A stretch of DNA of 22,019 nt from an uncultured Lachnospiraceae bacterium (GCA_910589385.1 CAJUTU010000052.1:1-22019); one strand, 5' to 3'; positions 6,253 through 14,521 are shown, counted from the first letter of the stretch. Made by a program: numbers and translations. Notes: a model not told the origin generated them from the letters alone.

Positions 6253-7785
6253 ATGACAACAAAGAAGAAAAAGCGCAGAAGACGTTTCGGCATAGGACGC
6301 CTGCATATTAGCCGCGGCACATTGCATAATCTGTGTGTACTGGGATTTGCTTTGGTTTGCGCGGCGCTGTTGTTTTTTGGAACCCAGGGGATTCTGCGCA
6401 GTTATGTAAAAAAGCACGACGATGGCAAAATACTTTCCGGTGTTTATGTGGGAAATACAGACGTATCCGGGATGGACCGTTTGGAAGCCATCGATGCAGT
6501 CAAAAAAGATATTACAGCCTGTGGGGCGGAGATGATTACGATAGAGATCGCAGAAGGAAAAAAGATGGAAGCTTCTCTGCAGGAATTAGGCCTGTCCTCG
6601 CCAGGTATGGAGGACGTTGTCGGCCAGGCCGTACAATATGGGAAAACCGGCAGTGCCGCCCAGAGATATAAGGCTATGAAACGGTCAGAAAAGAAAAAGC
6701 TGGAACAGCATTTCCCGTTGGAGTACCAGGTGGAAGAGCAGGCGGCTTCCAAGGTTCTGGCAGCACGCTCAGAAGCATTTTTGGACATGCCGGTGAATGC
6801 GTCGCTGGCACAGGGGACAGATGGCATCCAGATAACAGAGTCAAAGGAAGGGGAAGTCCTGAATACGGAAAAGACCATTGAAAACCTGACCCGTTTCCTT
6901 AATGAAGACTGGGACGGGAAAGGCGGGACTGTAAAGGCTGTCATCGAGAAACAGGATGCTCCGGTTGGGGCAGAGGACCTGGAGGGGCTGACAGACATTT
7001 TGGGAAGCTATACCACATATTATGGAGGGAGCAGCAGCGGCCGTATCCAGAATGTAGAGTCTGCGGCAGGTCATTTAAACGGGATTTTACTGCAGCCGGG
7101 GGAAGAGCAGTCAGCCAATGAGGCGATGGAACCCTACACTTATGAAAATGGGTATGCAGAGGCTGACTCTTATGAAAGTAATAACGTGGTACAGACGATG
7201 GGAGGCGGAATCTGCCAGGTCTCTACTACTTTATACAATGCTCTTTTATATGCAGAGCTTGAGATTGTGGAACGTTATCCGCATTCTATGTTAGTCTCTT
7301 ATGTAGAGCCGTCTATGGACGCGGCCATCGCAGATGATGTGCTGGATTTGGTATTTAAGAATAATCTGGATTTCCCCATTTATATCCAGTCCATACTGGC
7401 AGATGGGAATCTGACATTTAACATTTACGGCAGGGAGACCCGAAGTCCGGGGCGGATGCTTACTTTCTACAGCGAGACGACAGAGAGCAAGGAGACAGAA
7501 GGAAAGCGTTTTGTCGCGACGGAAGATTATATCGGATATTTTGGCATCCAAAGCTATTCCCACCCAGAAATCAATGCACAGCTCTGGAAAGTTGTGACGG
7601 AAAACGGGGAGGAAATCAGCAGGGATGTTGTGAACTATAGCCAATATGTGGCGGCGCCTGCAACCTATGGCGTAGGTGTCTCGTCAGACGACCCGGCGCA
7701 GACAGAGCGGATGAACAATGCGATTTTAAGCCAGGACGAGGAAGTGATCCAGTCTGCGATGCAGGAAATATTATATGGCGGGTAA
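6253..7785 (+). CDS. VanW-family membrane-anchored cell-envelope protein
   Basis: This 510-residue protein begins with a very basic cytoplasmic tail (about 20 Arg/Lys-rich residues) and a membrane segment at about residues 27-50, so most of the chain should lie outside the cell. An extracellular region follows, of the YoaR/PG-binding-4 type often found before VanW domains. The VanW domain lies at about residues 290-400, with the diagnostic GGGICQVSTTLYNAL (from about residue 317) and ERYPHSM. VanW occurs in some vancomycin-resistance clusters, but most homologues are ordinary envelope proteins of unknown function, and no van genes are present here. A GGGACGAGA ribosome site precedes the ATG. 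It is followed 29 bases later by the AIR-synthase-like gene. Confidence 0.88.
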   Translation: MTTKKKKRRRRFGIGRLHISRGTLHNLCVLGFALVCAALLFFGTQGILRSYVKKHDDGKILSGVYVGNTDVSGMDRLEAIDAVKKDITACGAEMITIEIAEGKKMEASLQELGLSSPGMEDVVGQAVQYGKTGSAAQRYKAMKRSEKKKLEQHFPLEYQVEEQAASKVLAARSEAFLDMPVNASLAQGTDGIQITESKEGEVLNTEKTIENLTRFLNEDWDGKGGTVKAVIEKQDAPVGAEDLEGLTDILGSYTTYYGGSSSGRIQNVESAAGHLNGILLQPGEEQSANEAMEPYTYENGYAEADSYESNNVVQTMGGGICQVSTTLYNALLYAELEIVERYPHSMLVSYVEPSMDAAIADDVLDLVFKNNLDFPIYIQSILADGNLTFNIYGRETRSPGRMLTFYSETTESKETEGKRFVATEDYIGYFGIQSYSHPEINAQLWKVVTENGEEISRDVVNYSQYVAAPATYGVGVSSDDPAQTERMNNAILSQDEEVIQSAMQEILYGG

Positions 7786-7814
7786 AACATTAGTTCTATG
7801 GGAGTATACAGCGA

Positions 7815-8867
7815 ATGAAAGCAGGAAAGTTATCCCAGGCCGTGTGGGCGCGGTCTGTACAAAAACAACTGAATTTTGATGGAGATCATTTCCTGCTGCG
7901 GCCTTCCAGGGATGAGATGTGTACGGCTATGCATGTGCCTGCCGGGAGGGCTGCGCTTACAGCCACTGCCTGTGTCTCAGGCCATGCAAGATCCACAGGA
8001 GCCTATGGGCTGGCAAAAGCAGTCAATGACCTGGCGGCCAGAGGGGCAGAGCCTGTGGGCATTGCGGTTCAGATGCTCCTTCCGGTCCAAATGGATGAGC
8101 AGGGGCTAAAAGAAACTGTCAGGCACATGGAACAGCTATGCAGGAAACTACAGATCCAGATCGCAGGTATCCAGGCGGAAAGCAGCCCGGCAGTATCTCA
8201 GATGATCGTGCAGGTGACGGCCCTGGGAACCGTAGAAGAGGAAGGGATCATCTGTCCGGCAGGCGCAAGGCCCGGGCAGGATATTGTATTGTGCGGTTAT
8301 ATTGGGCTGGAAGGGATGCTCCGGATCCTGGACGAATGCGAAGAAGAGCTTGCGAAGCGGTTTTCACCTGGTTTTCTTCGTCAAATGCGGGCAATGGATG
8401 GAGAAATCCTACAGATTGACGCAATCCGTAATGCATGGAAATATAGTAAAATATCACAGAAAGCGGACAGTTTTGAAAGCAGCGGATCATCTGGAAACCG
8501 TGTGGCTGCCATGCAGCAGGTTGGGAGCGGCGGAATCTTCGGGGCGCTGTGGGAGCTGGCCGAGGCCGCAGGGATCGGCCTGGAAGTGGATCTGAAGAAA
8601 ATGAGTATCCGGCAGGAAACGGTAGAAGTATGCGAGTACTATCATCTAAATCCATACCAGATGACGTCCGCAGGAGCTATATTGATGGTCGCGGAGCATG
8701 GGGAACGTCTGGCGCAGTCTCTGAGAGATGGAGGCGCACGAGCCAGTATGCTTGGGGTTACCGCTGCAGGGAGTGCACGGGTGATCACAAGCGAAGGAGA
8801 AAAAAGGTTTCTGGACCGCCCGGCGCCGGATGAACTGATGCGCTGGTGGGAAGAAAGAACAATATAA
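7815..8867 (+). CDS. AIR-synthase-related (HypE/PurM-fold) protein
   Basis: The 350-residue protein has the PurM/HypE layout: an N-terminal ATP-binding-type half (LTATACVSGHARSTGAYGLA, then VNDLAARGAEPVGIAVQML, a pattern typical of AIR synthase related domains) and a C-terminal half with a glycine-rich stretch (QQVGSGGIFGALWELAEAAG). HypE proteins end in a modified cysteine; this one ends WWEERTI and lacks it, so it is unlikely to be the hydrogenase maturation enzyme. No other hyp genes are nearby. It probably uses ATP, but the substrate is unknown. GGGAG lies about 10 bases before the ATG. It is followed closely by an Lrp regulator and an aminotransferase, suggesting one transcription unit. 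Confidence 0.78.
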   Translation: MKAGKLSQAVWARSVQKQLNFDGDHFLLRPSRDEMCTAMHVPAGRAALTATACVSGHARSTGAYGLAKAVNDLAARGAEPVGIAVQMLLPVQMDEQGLKETVRHMEQLCRKLQIQIAGIQAESSPAVSQMIVQVTALGTVEEEGIICPAGARPGQDIVLCGYIGLEGMLRILDECEEELAKRFSPGFLRQMRAMDGEILQIDAIRNAWKYSKISQKADSFESSGSSGNRVAAMQQVGSGGIFGALWELAEAAGIGLEVDLKKMSIRQETVEVCEYYHLNPYQMTSAGAILMVAEHGERLAQSLRDGGARASMLGVTAAGSARVITSEGEKRFLDRPAPDELMRWWEERTI

Positions 8868-8897
8868 AAAAGCTTGAGAGAGGAGCAGATACAGGAA

Positions 8898-9398
8898 ATG
8901 GAAAATCGTATAGAATTGAGGACTGAGATTTTAAAATATATGGAAAGAAACAGCCGGATCGATCTGGGAGAACTAGCGGTTCTTTTAGGGATCGAAGAGA
9001 CGGTTGTGGCAAATGAGGTTGCAGATATGGAGAAGGAAAAGGTTATCTGCGGATACCATACGCTGATCGACTGGGATAAGACAGGCACGGAAAAGGTCAC
9101 TGCACTGATTGAAGTACGTGTGACTCCCCAGAGAAACCAGGGGTTCGGCCGTATCGCAGAGAGAATCTACAACTACCCGGAGGTGCATGCGGTTTATCTG
9201 ATCTCCGGCGGTTACGATCTGCTGGTGACCTTAGAAGGAAAGACGTTAAAAGAGGTTTCCAGGTTCGTATCTGAAAAACTGTCTCCAATAGATTCTGTCA
9301 TCAGTACGGCGACCTATTTCATTTTGAAGAAATACAAGGACTTTGGGACTGTGATGGTCCGCAAGAGAGAGTCGGAGAGGATGGTGGTGACTCCATAA
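8898..9398 (+). CDS. Lrp/AsnC-family transcriptional regulator
   Basis: A small winged-HTH domain occupies about the first 60 residues (RIDLGELAVLLGIEE is the HTH core). A C-terminal RAM/AsnC ligand-binding domain follows, with VTALIEVRVTP and the strand VHAVYLISGGYDLLV. Such proteins sense amino acids and form octamers that bind DNA. ATG 8898 (166 residues) is preferred, with AGAGGAG about 12 bases upstream; a TTG at 8874 would add eight residues but has no ribosome site. Its stop overlaps the aminotransferase start (TAATG), implying translational coupling. A likely role is control of this amino-acid-related operon, but no operator is identifiable. Confidence 0.9.
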   Translation: MENRIELRTEILKYMERNSRIDLGELAVLLGIEETVVANEVADMEKEKVICGYHTLIDWDKTGTEKVTALIEVRVTPQRNQGFGRIAERIYNYPEVHAVYLISGGYDLLVTLEGKTLKEVSRFVSEKLSPIDSVISTATYFILKKYKDFGTVMVRKRESERMVVTP

Positions 9399-10567
9399 TG
9401 AGAAATCCGATCGCAAAAAAAATTACTCAGGTCCAGCCGTCCGGAATCCGGAAATTTTTTGACATTGCAAGTGAGATGGACAACGTCATTTCACTCGGAG
9501 TAGGAGAACCGGACTTTGATACCCCGTGGAGGATCCGGGAGGAAGGGATCTTTTCTCTGGAGCGGGGAAGGACATTCTATACATCCAATGCAGGCCTTCA
9601 GGAACTGCGCGACGAGATCTGTAAATATCTGGAACGGAAAATACATGTTTCTTATGATTCCAGAAAAGAAACAATGGTGACAGTGGGCGGGAGCGAGGCG
9701 ATCGATGTGGCGCTGCGCTGTATGCTGGATGCCGGGGACGATGTTTTGATCCCGCAGCCAAGCTATGTGTCTTATGTTCCCTGTACTATTATGGCTGACG
9801 GAGTTCCCGTGGTAGTGGAATTGAAAAATGAAAATGAGTTTAAACTGACGGTAGAAGATCTGGAAGGAAAGTGCAGTGAACGGACAAAAATCCTTGTAAT
9901 GCCGTTCCCTAATAATCCGACAGGCTCCATTATGACGAAAGAAGACCTGGAGCCTATTGCAGAATTTGTAAAAGAACACGACCTTTATGTGCTCTCGGAT
10001 GAGATTTATTCGGAGCTGAGTTATAAAGGGGAACATGTTTCCATTGCAAGCCTGCCGGGAATGCGAGAGAGGACTATCGTGATCAACGGATTTTCCAAAG
10101 GGTTTGCGATGACAGGATGGCGTCTTGGATACTGCTGCGGGCCGGAAGAGATCTTGAAGCAGATGATCAAGCTGCACCAGTTCGCCATCATGTGCGCGCC
10201 GACCAACAGCCAGTATGCGGCGGTGGAAGGCTTACGCAACTGTGAGGAAGAAGTAGAAGAGATGCGCCAGGCTTATAACCAGAGGAGACGGTTTTTGATG
10301 CATGAGTTCCAAAGGATAGGGCTGGAATGTTTTGAGCCATATGGGGCATTTTATGTATTCCCGAGTATTCAAGAGTTCCATATGACTTCTGATGAATTTG
10401 CGACAAGGCTGCTGGAAGAGGAAAGGGTAGCTGTCGTGCCGGGAAGTGCTTTTGGGGAATGCGGAGAGGGATTTCTGCGTATTTCTTATGCATATTCTCT
10501 GGAAGATCTGAAAATTGCGTTGGGAAGGCTGGAAAGTTTCATTCAGAAACTGCGTAACGAGCAGTGA
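9398..10567 (+). CDS. pyridoxal-phosphate aminotransferase, class I/II (aspartate-aminotransferase fold)
   Basis: The 389-residue protein is a fold-type I aminotransferase. Visible hallmarks are the substrate/PLP region VGEPDFDTPW near the N-terminus, PNNPTG, the DEIYSEL segment with the Asp that contacts the PLP pyridine, the Schiff-base lysine Lys234 in NGFSKGFAMTGWRLGY, and a C-terminal FLRISYA motif whose Arg binds substrate carboxylate. Length and spacing fit the PatA/AspC-like group common in Clostridia. Substrate choice (Asp, aromatic or Ala) cannot be decided here. It overlaps the upstream Lrp gene by one base, so the two are coupled, and it is 9 bases from trmL. Confidence 0.93.
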   Translation: MRNPIAKKITQVQPSGIRKFFDIASEMDNVISLGVGEPDFDTPWRIREEGIFSLERGRTFYTSNAGLQELRDEICKYLERKIHVSYDSRKETMVTVGGSEAIDVALRCMLDAGDDVLIPQPSYVSYVPCTIMADGVPVVVELKNENEFKLTVEDLEGKCSERTKILVMPFPNNPTGSIMTKEDLEPIAEFVKEHDLYVLSDEIYSELSYKGEHVSIASLPGMRERTIVINGFSKGFAMTGWRLGYCCGPEEILKQMIKLHQFAIMCAPTNSQYAAVEGLRNCEEEVEEMRQAYNQRRRFLMHEFQRIGLECFEPYGAFYVFPSIQEFHMTSDEFATRLLEEERVAVVPGSAFGECGEGFLRISYAYSLEDLKIALGRLESFIQKLRNEQ

Positions 10568-10576
10568 GGTAGACAG

Positions 10577-11080
10577 ATGCTGAACATTGTATTGCTTGAA
10601 CCGGAAATCCCGGCGAATACGGGAAATATCGGAAGAACATGTGTGGCTGCAGGAGCCAGGCTCCATCTGATAGAGCCTTTGGGATTCCGGCTGGATGAGA
10701 AATCCCTCCGCCGCGCCGGAATGGATTATTGGAAAGATTTGGATGTGGCGACATATATTGATTATGGAGATTTTACCAGGCAGAATCCGGGAGCCAGGAT
10801 ATATATGGCTACAACGAAGGCGGAAAAAGCCTATACGGAAGTCTGTTATGAGCCTGACTGCTATATCATGTTCGGTAAAGAAAGCGCCGGGATTCCGGAA
10901 GAAATCCTGGTAAAACACCGCGGGGACTGTGTGCGGATTCCTATGCTGGAAGGGATCCGCTCATTGAATCTGGGGAACTCTGCCGCAATCATCCTTTACG
11001 AGGCATTAAGGCAGAATCATTTTTTGGGGATGGAGTCGTCCGGGTATTTACATAGGCTGGATTGGGAGGGAAGAATCTGA
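10577..11080 (+). CDS. trmL: tRNA (cytidine(34)-2'-O)-methyltransferase TrmL
   Basis: This is a compact 167-residue SPOUT-class methyltransferase that 2'-O-methylates the wobble base of certain leucine tRNAs using S-adenosylmethionine. The trefoil-knot motifs are visible: NIVLLEPEIPANTGNIGRTC at the N-terminus, FGKESAGIPEE near residue 98, and IPMLEGIRSLNLGNSAAI near the C-terminus. Family length (about 155-170) matches. The start follows the aminotransferase stop by 9 bases with a GAGGTAG ribosome site. It is the last gene of this cluster; an inverted repeat and AT-rich DNA follow before the ATP synthase operon. Confidence 0.93.
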   Translation: MLNIVLLEPEIPANTGNIGRTCVAAGARLHLIEPLGFRLDEKSLRRAGMDYWKDLDVATYIDYGDFTRQNPGARIYMATTKAEKAYTEVCYEPDCYIMFGKESAGIPEEILVKHRGDCVRIPMLEGIRSLNLGNSAAIILYEALRQNHFLGMESSGYLHRLDWEGRI

Positions 11081-11119
11081 CTATTCAATGAATAGACTGA
11101 TAAAAACTGTAAAGTCTAT
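11081..11119 (+). promoter_or_regulatory. overlapping palindromes after trmL
   Basis: Immediately after the trmL stop, CTATTCA-A-TGAATAG (11081-11095) is a perfect 15-base palindrome. Its right arm also belongs to a second inverted repeat, ATAGACT/AGTCTAT (11092-11098 and 11113-11119). There is no T-run. It may be an operator for the ATP synthase operon or two alternative RNA hairpins. Confidence 0.35.
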
Positions 11120-11189
11120 GAAGTGACGAAATACGTTATTTAATATTTACCAAAAAGGGCTGTATTCATGGAAAAAAATGAAAAAAATG

Positions 11190-11222
11190 TAGACGATATC
11201 CCAAAGATTATGGTATTATAAT
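11190..11222 (+). promoter_or_regulatory. candidate promoter of the V-type ATP synthase operon
   Basis: A TATTATAAT tract at 11214-11222 offers good -10 boxes. TAGACG at 11190-11195 is a weak -35 at 18 bases from TATTAT. The position, about 30 bases before the first ATP synthase gene in AT-rich DNA, supports it. The -35 box is poor, so an activator may be needed. Confidence 0.45.
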
Positions 11223-11254
11223 AAACGTGTACTTAGAAAGGCGGTGAGTCAGAT

Positions 11255-11563
11255 ATGGTGGAGAACACAATTCAGGCAATCAAGGACACCGAAGCAAAAG
11301 CGGAAGCGGTTGTCAGGGAAGCTGAACTTAAGTATAAAGATATACTGGATGGTGCAGCGAAAAAAGCAGAGCAGATGAAGTCGGAACAAATCCAGGGCAC
11401 GAAGCAGAAAGCCCAGTCAGACATGGAGCAGGCGAAAGAAAAAGGTACACAGGATTTGAATGCGGCTATGTCCGAGATCCAGAGGGAAGTGTCGGCTTTG
11501 AAAGAGCTGGCTTTGCAGAAGCATGATGCAGCTGTGAATCTTGTGGTTTCAGAACTAGTTTAG
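11255..11563 (+). CDS. ntpF: V-type ATP synthase peripheral-stalk subunit G/H
   Basis: A 102-residue, almost entirely alpha-helical, charged protein rich in Ala, Lys and Glu (KAEAVVREAELKYKDIL; AQSDMEQAKEKGTQDL), as expected for the long coiled-coil stalk subunit (NtpF in E. hirae, subunit G or H elsewhere). It pairs with subunit E to hold the catalytic head still during rotation. It stands first in the operon, exactly as in the E. hirae ntp operon. A GGCGGTGAG ribosome site precedes the ATG. Such coiled coils are weakly conserved, so the identification depends on length, composition and gene order. Confidence 0.85.
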   Translation: MVENTIQAIKDTEAKAEAVVREAELKYKDILDGAAKKAEQMKSEQIQGTKQKAQSDMEQAKEKGTQDLNAAMSEIQREVSALKELALQKHDAAVNLVVSELV

Positions 11564-11598
11564 GCAGAAAAATTTGTCAGGCACGGAGCAGGGATATT

Positions 11599-11736
11599 TT
11601 GACAAGTGCGCTGATGCGCATGATGTCATCAATCGAAGGGATTGGTGGCAATTTGTTTTTGACGGGACGTATCGGAGAGATACTTTACCAGGCGGGTCTT
11701 GCATTCTCAGGATATTTGGCGGAGAATGCATTATAG
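11599..11736 (+). CDS. candidate 45-residue orphan ORF between stalk subunit and subunit I
   Basis: A frame with protein-like composition runs from TTG 11599 (GGAG about 10 bases upstream) or ATG 11614 to TAG 11734-11736. It includes IEGIGGNLFLTGRIGEILY and AGLAFSGYLAENAL. It is not in frame with the upstream gene and I recognise no family. It could be a real small protein of this operon, the remnant of a lost gene, or chance. Confidence 0.25.
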   Translation: MTSALMRMMSSIEGIGGNLFLTGRIGEILYQAGLAFSGYLAENAL

Positions 11737-11810
11737 ACAAAAGCAGTGGGATATGGTGTATCTGTGCATAGAAGATGACCCTGCTGTATGAGTGACAGAC
11801 AATTCTGCCG

Positions 11811-11838
11811 GATATTGCCTGTTTTTATTGGCAATATC
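11811..11838 (+). other. perfect stem-loop upstream of subunit I
   Basis: GATATTGCC and GGCAATATC form a 9-bp stem with a 10-base loop. The following bases are AAAAGAGATTTTT, so the T-run is 8 bases away and intrinsic termination would be weak at best. It may be a processing, stabilising or attenuating element between the first gene and the rest of the operon. Confidence 0.55.
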
Positions 11839-11918
11839 AAAAGAGATTTTTCAAAACCAGATCAAAAGATGACCCGGTGAGAAAAATATAAAATAGGAGT
11901 TAAAGGAGGGATTAGGTT

Positions 11919-13931
11919 ATGGCGGTATTGCAGATGCAGCGAATCAGTATCTGCGCATTGAAGAAGAACCGGAAAGCGATTCTGGAAAAGCTGCAGAGCA
12001 TGGGCGTCATGGAGGTCAGCCAGTTTCTGGAGGAAGATGAAGATTTCCACCGGATGGATACGGCGAATGCCAGAAGCAGTTTTGAAAAAGCGGCATCCTC
12101 TGTTGACCGTGCGCTGGATATTTTGCAGATTTACGCTCCGGAGAAAAAGTCTATGCTGTCTTCCCTTGCCGGGAAAGATCTGATAGATCAGCAAAGATAC
12201 CGGCAGATCATCGGGGACAAGGACGGTCTGCTGCGGACAGCGAATCAGATTCAGTCGCTGGACCGGGAGCGGGCAGAGCAGAAATCCGAGATCCTGAAGC
12301 TGGAGAACAGCATTGAAAGCCTGACACCGTGGCTTCCGTTGGAGGTTCCGATGGATTATGCAGGAACAAAGCATACAGAGATGCTGCTCGGAACCATGCC
12401 TGGGGAATGCAGCCTGGAACAAATTTATTCTGTGATTGCAGAGAAGGCGCCGGAAGCACAGGGTTTTGAAGTGCATGTGATCTTTGCTGGACAGGAAGGG
12501 ACTTACCTGACAGTGTTCTGTTTGAGGGGCGAGGCACGCCAGATTGAAGAAGCACTCCGAAGCAAGGGGTTCGCAAGGCCATCGCAGATCTTGCAGCAGA
12601 TACCTGCTAAGGCAAAGGCGGAGATGGAAGCCGAGATCCAAAAGAGGGAGCAGAAGATTACGGAGATTGAGCAGAAGCTCTCCGGTTTAGGAGGAAGCCG
12701 GGAGAACTTACGTCTTCTTGCTGATTATTATCGGGTCCGTGCGGATAAATATGAGGTGCTTGGAACGCTGCCGCAATCAGAGAGGGCATTTTTTATCAGT
12801 GGTTATGTGCCGGTAAAATATGTAGGCAAGCTGAAAAATGCGTTGGAAAACAAGTATGATTGTGTCGTGGACGTTGAAGAACTGAAAGAGGATGAGGAGG
12901 CACCGGTGCTCCTTGAAAATAATTCGTTTTCACAGAGTGCAGAGGGGGTTCTCGAGTCTTACGGCCTTCCGGCAAAGGGCGAGGTTGACCCGACTACGAT
13001 CATGTCTGCTTTCTATGTTTTTTTGTTTGGCCTGATGCTTTCAGACGCGGCCTATGGGGCGATCGTATCCATTGCGTGCGGCGCTGCGTTGAAAAAATTC
13101 CCGAGAATGGGCGAGGGAATGAAAAAGTCATTAAAGCTGTTTTTCTGGTGTGGGCTTTCCACACTGTTCTGGGGCATCATGTTCGGCGGTTACTTTGGAG
13201 ACGTAGTGAATGTTGTATCAAGGACATTCTTAGGCCGTGAGGCAGAGATACCGGCTCTGTGGTTTATTCCGCTGAATGACCCAATGAAACTTTTGATTTA
13301 TTCGATGCTGTTCGGTCTGATCCATTTGTTTACAGGACTGGGGATCAAAGGATATATGTGTATTAAGGATAACAGATATCTGGATTTCTTCTGTGATGTA
13401 GTACTCTGGTTCCTGCTCTTGATCGGACTGATCATCATGTTCCTTCCGACAGATATTTTTGCATCTGTTGCAGGGACGAAGATCGTGTTCCCGGCGTTTG
13501 TCAATCTTCTGGGAAAAGCATTTGCAATTGTTGGAGCAGTGGGTATCCTGTTCATGTCTGGAAGGGAGAACAAAAATTTTGGACTCAGAATTGCGTTGGG
13601 TGCATATGATCTATATAATATAACAGGATGGCTCAGTGATGTGCTGTCTTATTCCAGGCTTCTTGCACTGGGGCTTGCGACAGGTGTTATCGCGCAGGTT
13701 GTCAACCAGATGGGAAGCATGGCGGGCAACAGCATCTTTGGCGTAATTTTGTTCATCGTAGTATTTATAGTTGGGCATACGCTGAACCTGGCAATCAATC
13801 TGCTGGGGGCTTATGTGCATACAAACCGTCTGCAGTATGTAGAATTTTTTGGAAAGTTCTATGAGGGCGGCGGAAGAGCATTTAATCCATTTAAAGAGAA
13901 TACAAAATATGCAGATATTAAGGAGGAATAA
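11919..13931 (+). CDS. ntpI: V-type ATP synthase subunit I (a-type stator)
   Basis: The 670-residue protein is the membrane stator subunit that carries ions past the rotor ring. Its first 350 or so residues are cytosolic and coiled-coil-rich. From about residue 355 a membrane domain with about eight helices begins (MSAFYVFLFGLMLSDAAYG). The essential helix-7 arginine is Arg580 in SYSRLLALGLATG, the residue that faces the rotor carboxylate. The C-terminal segment GAYVHTNRLQYVEFFGKFY is typical of the family. The AAAGGAGGG site precedes the ATG. It is 3 bases upstream of subunit K, so the two are coupled. Confidence 0.96.
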   Translation: MAVLQMQRISICALKKNRKAILEKLQSMGVMEVSQFLEEDEDFHRMDTANARSSFEKAASSVDRALDILQIYAPEKKSMLSSLAGKDLIDQQRYRQIIGDKDGLLRTANQIQSLDRERAEQKSEILKLENSIESLTPWLPLEVPMDYAGTKHTEMLLGTMPGECSLEQIYSVIAEKAPEAQGFEVHVIFAGQEGTYLTVFCLRGEARQIEEALRSKGFARPSQILQQIPAKAKAEMEAEIQKREQKITEIEQKLSGLGGSRENLRLLADYYRVRADKYEVLGTLPQSERAFFISGYVPVKYVGKLKNALENKYDCVVDVEELKEDEEAPVLLENNSFSQSAEGVLESYGLPAKGEVDPTTIMSAFYVFLFGLMLSDAAYGAIVSIACGAALKKFPRMGEGMKKSLKLFFWCGLSTLFWGIMFGGYFGDVVNVVSRTFLGREAEIPALWFIPLNDPMKLLIYSMLFGLIHLFTGLGIKGYMCIKDNRYLDFFCDVVLWFLLLIGLIIMFLPTDIFASVAGTKIVFPAFVNLLGKAFAIVGAVGILFMSGRENKNFGLRIALGAYDLYNITGWLSDVLSYSRLLALGLATGVIAQVVNQMGSMAGNSIFGVILFIVVFIVGHTLNLAINLLGAYVHTNRLQYVEFFGKFYEGGGRAFNPFKENTKYADIKEE

Positions 13932-13934
13932 CAA

Positions 13935-14417
13935 ATGATTTTAGAAAGTTTAGGGATTGTTTACGCGCTTTTAGGTGCAGCATGTGCGGTATTTCTTGCA
14001 GGTGCAGGTTCAGCATTGGGAGTCGGGATCGCAGGCCAGGCAGCGTCAGGCGTTGTATCTGAGGATCCAAGTAAGTTTGCAAAGGTATTGATCATGCAGC
14101 TTCTGCCTGGTACACAGGGTATCTATGGCCTTCTGGTTGGATTCATCACTCTGTCTAAGATTGGTATTATCGGCGGCGGCGCAGTTGAGATCACCCCATC
14201 CACAGGACTTTTGATCCTGGCAGCATGCCTTCCGATCGGGATCGTAGGTTTGATTTCCGGAAGGTCTCAGGGAAAGACAGCAGCAGCAGCAATCGGAATC
14301 GTTGCAAAAAAACCAGACCAGTTTGGTAAAGCGATGCTGTTCCCTGCAATGGTTGAGACCTATGCAATCCTGGCTCTGCTGATCTCTATTCTGGCAGTCA
14401 GCGGAATCCAGGTATAA
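13935..14417 (+). CDS. ntpK: V-type ATP synthase rotor subunit K, Na+-type
   Basis: The 160-residue proteolipid has four membrane helices in two hairpins and forms the rotor ring. The second hairpin carries the ion-binding carboxylate, Glu141 (MVETYAIL); the first has a glutamine instead (Gln61 in LLPGTQG), so there is one site per subunit. Compared from memory with E. hirae NtpK, the Na+ ligands Leu61, Thr64, Gln65, Gln110 and Glu139 correspond to Leu57, Thr60, Gln61, Gln112 and Glu141 here, all conserved. This favours sodium over proton coupling. AAGGAGG precedes the ATG at good spacing. Confidence 0.96.
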   Translation: MILESLGIVYALLGAACAVFLAGAGSALGVGIAGQAASGVVSEDPSKFAKVLIMQLLPGTQGIYGLLVGFITLSKIGIIGGGAVEITPSTGLLILAACLPIGIVGLISGRSQGKTAAAAIGIVAKKPDQFGKAMLFPAMVETYAILALLISILAVSGIQV

Positions 14418-14521
14418 TACGGCTTTATTTTCGCAGTAGGCGATGCAGCCTTTCATTAATATGGGGCCGCTGCCCTGCGGGAGTAAATGATGCAAACTAT
14501 GATAAGTATGAGGTGTGATAG

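Larger units (their letters stand above)
11564..11918 (+). other. 355-base gap inside the ATP synthase operon
   Basis: This is by far the longest gap in an otherwise compact operon. It holds the candidate small ORF (11599-11736), a perfect 9-bp hairpin (11811-11838), AT-rich DNA with a TATAAAAT tract at 11887-11894 that lacks a matching -35 box, and the strong AAAGGAGGG ribosome site of subunit I. No RNA family is recognised. Confidence 0.6.

Noticed and set aside
6253..7785. VanW domain as a vancomycin-resistance marker
   Set aside because: VanW-family proteins are widespread in Clostridia without resistance, and no vanHAX, vanRS or vanG-type genes are nearby.
11574..11771. A 65-codon plus-strand frame in the operon gap
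   Set aside because: It has no ribosome site and an unnatural composition rich in Cys and Trp; the alternative frame at 11599-11736 looks more protein-like.
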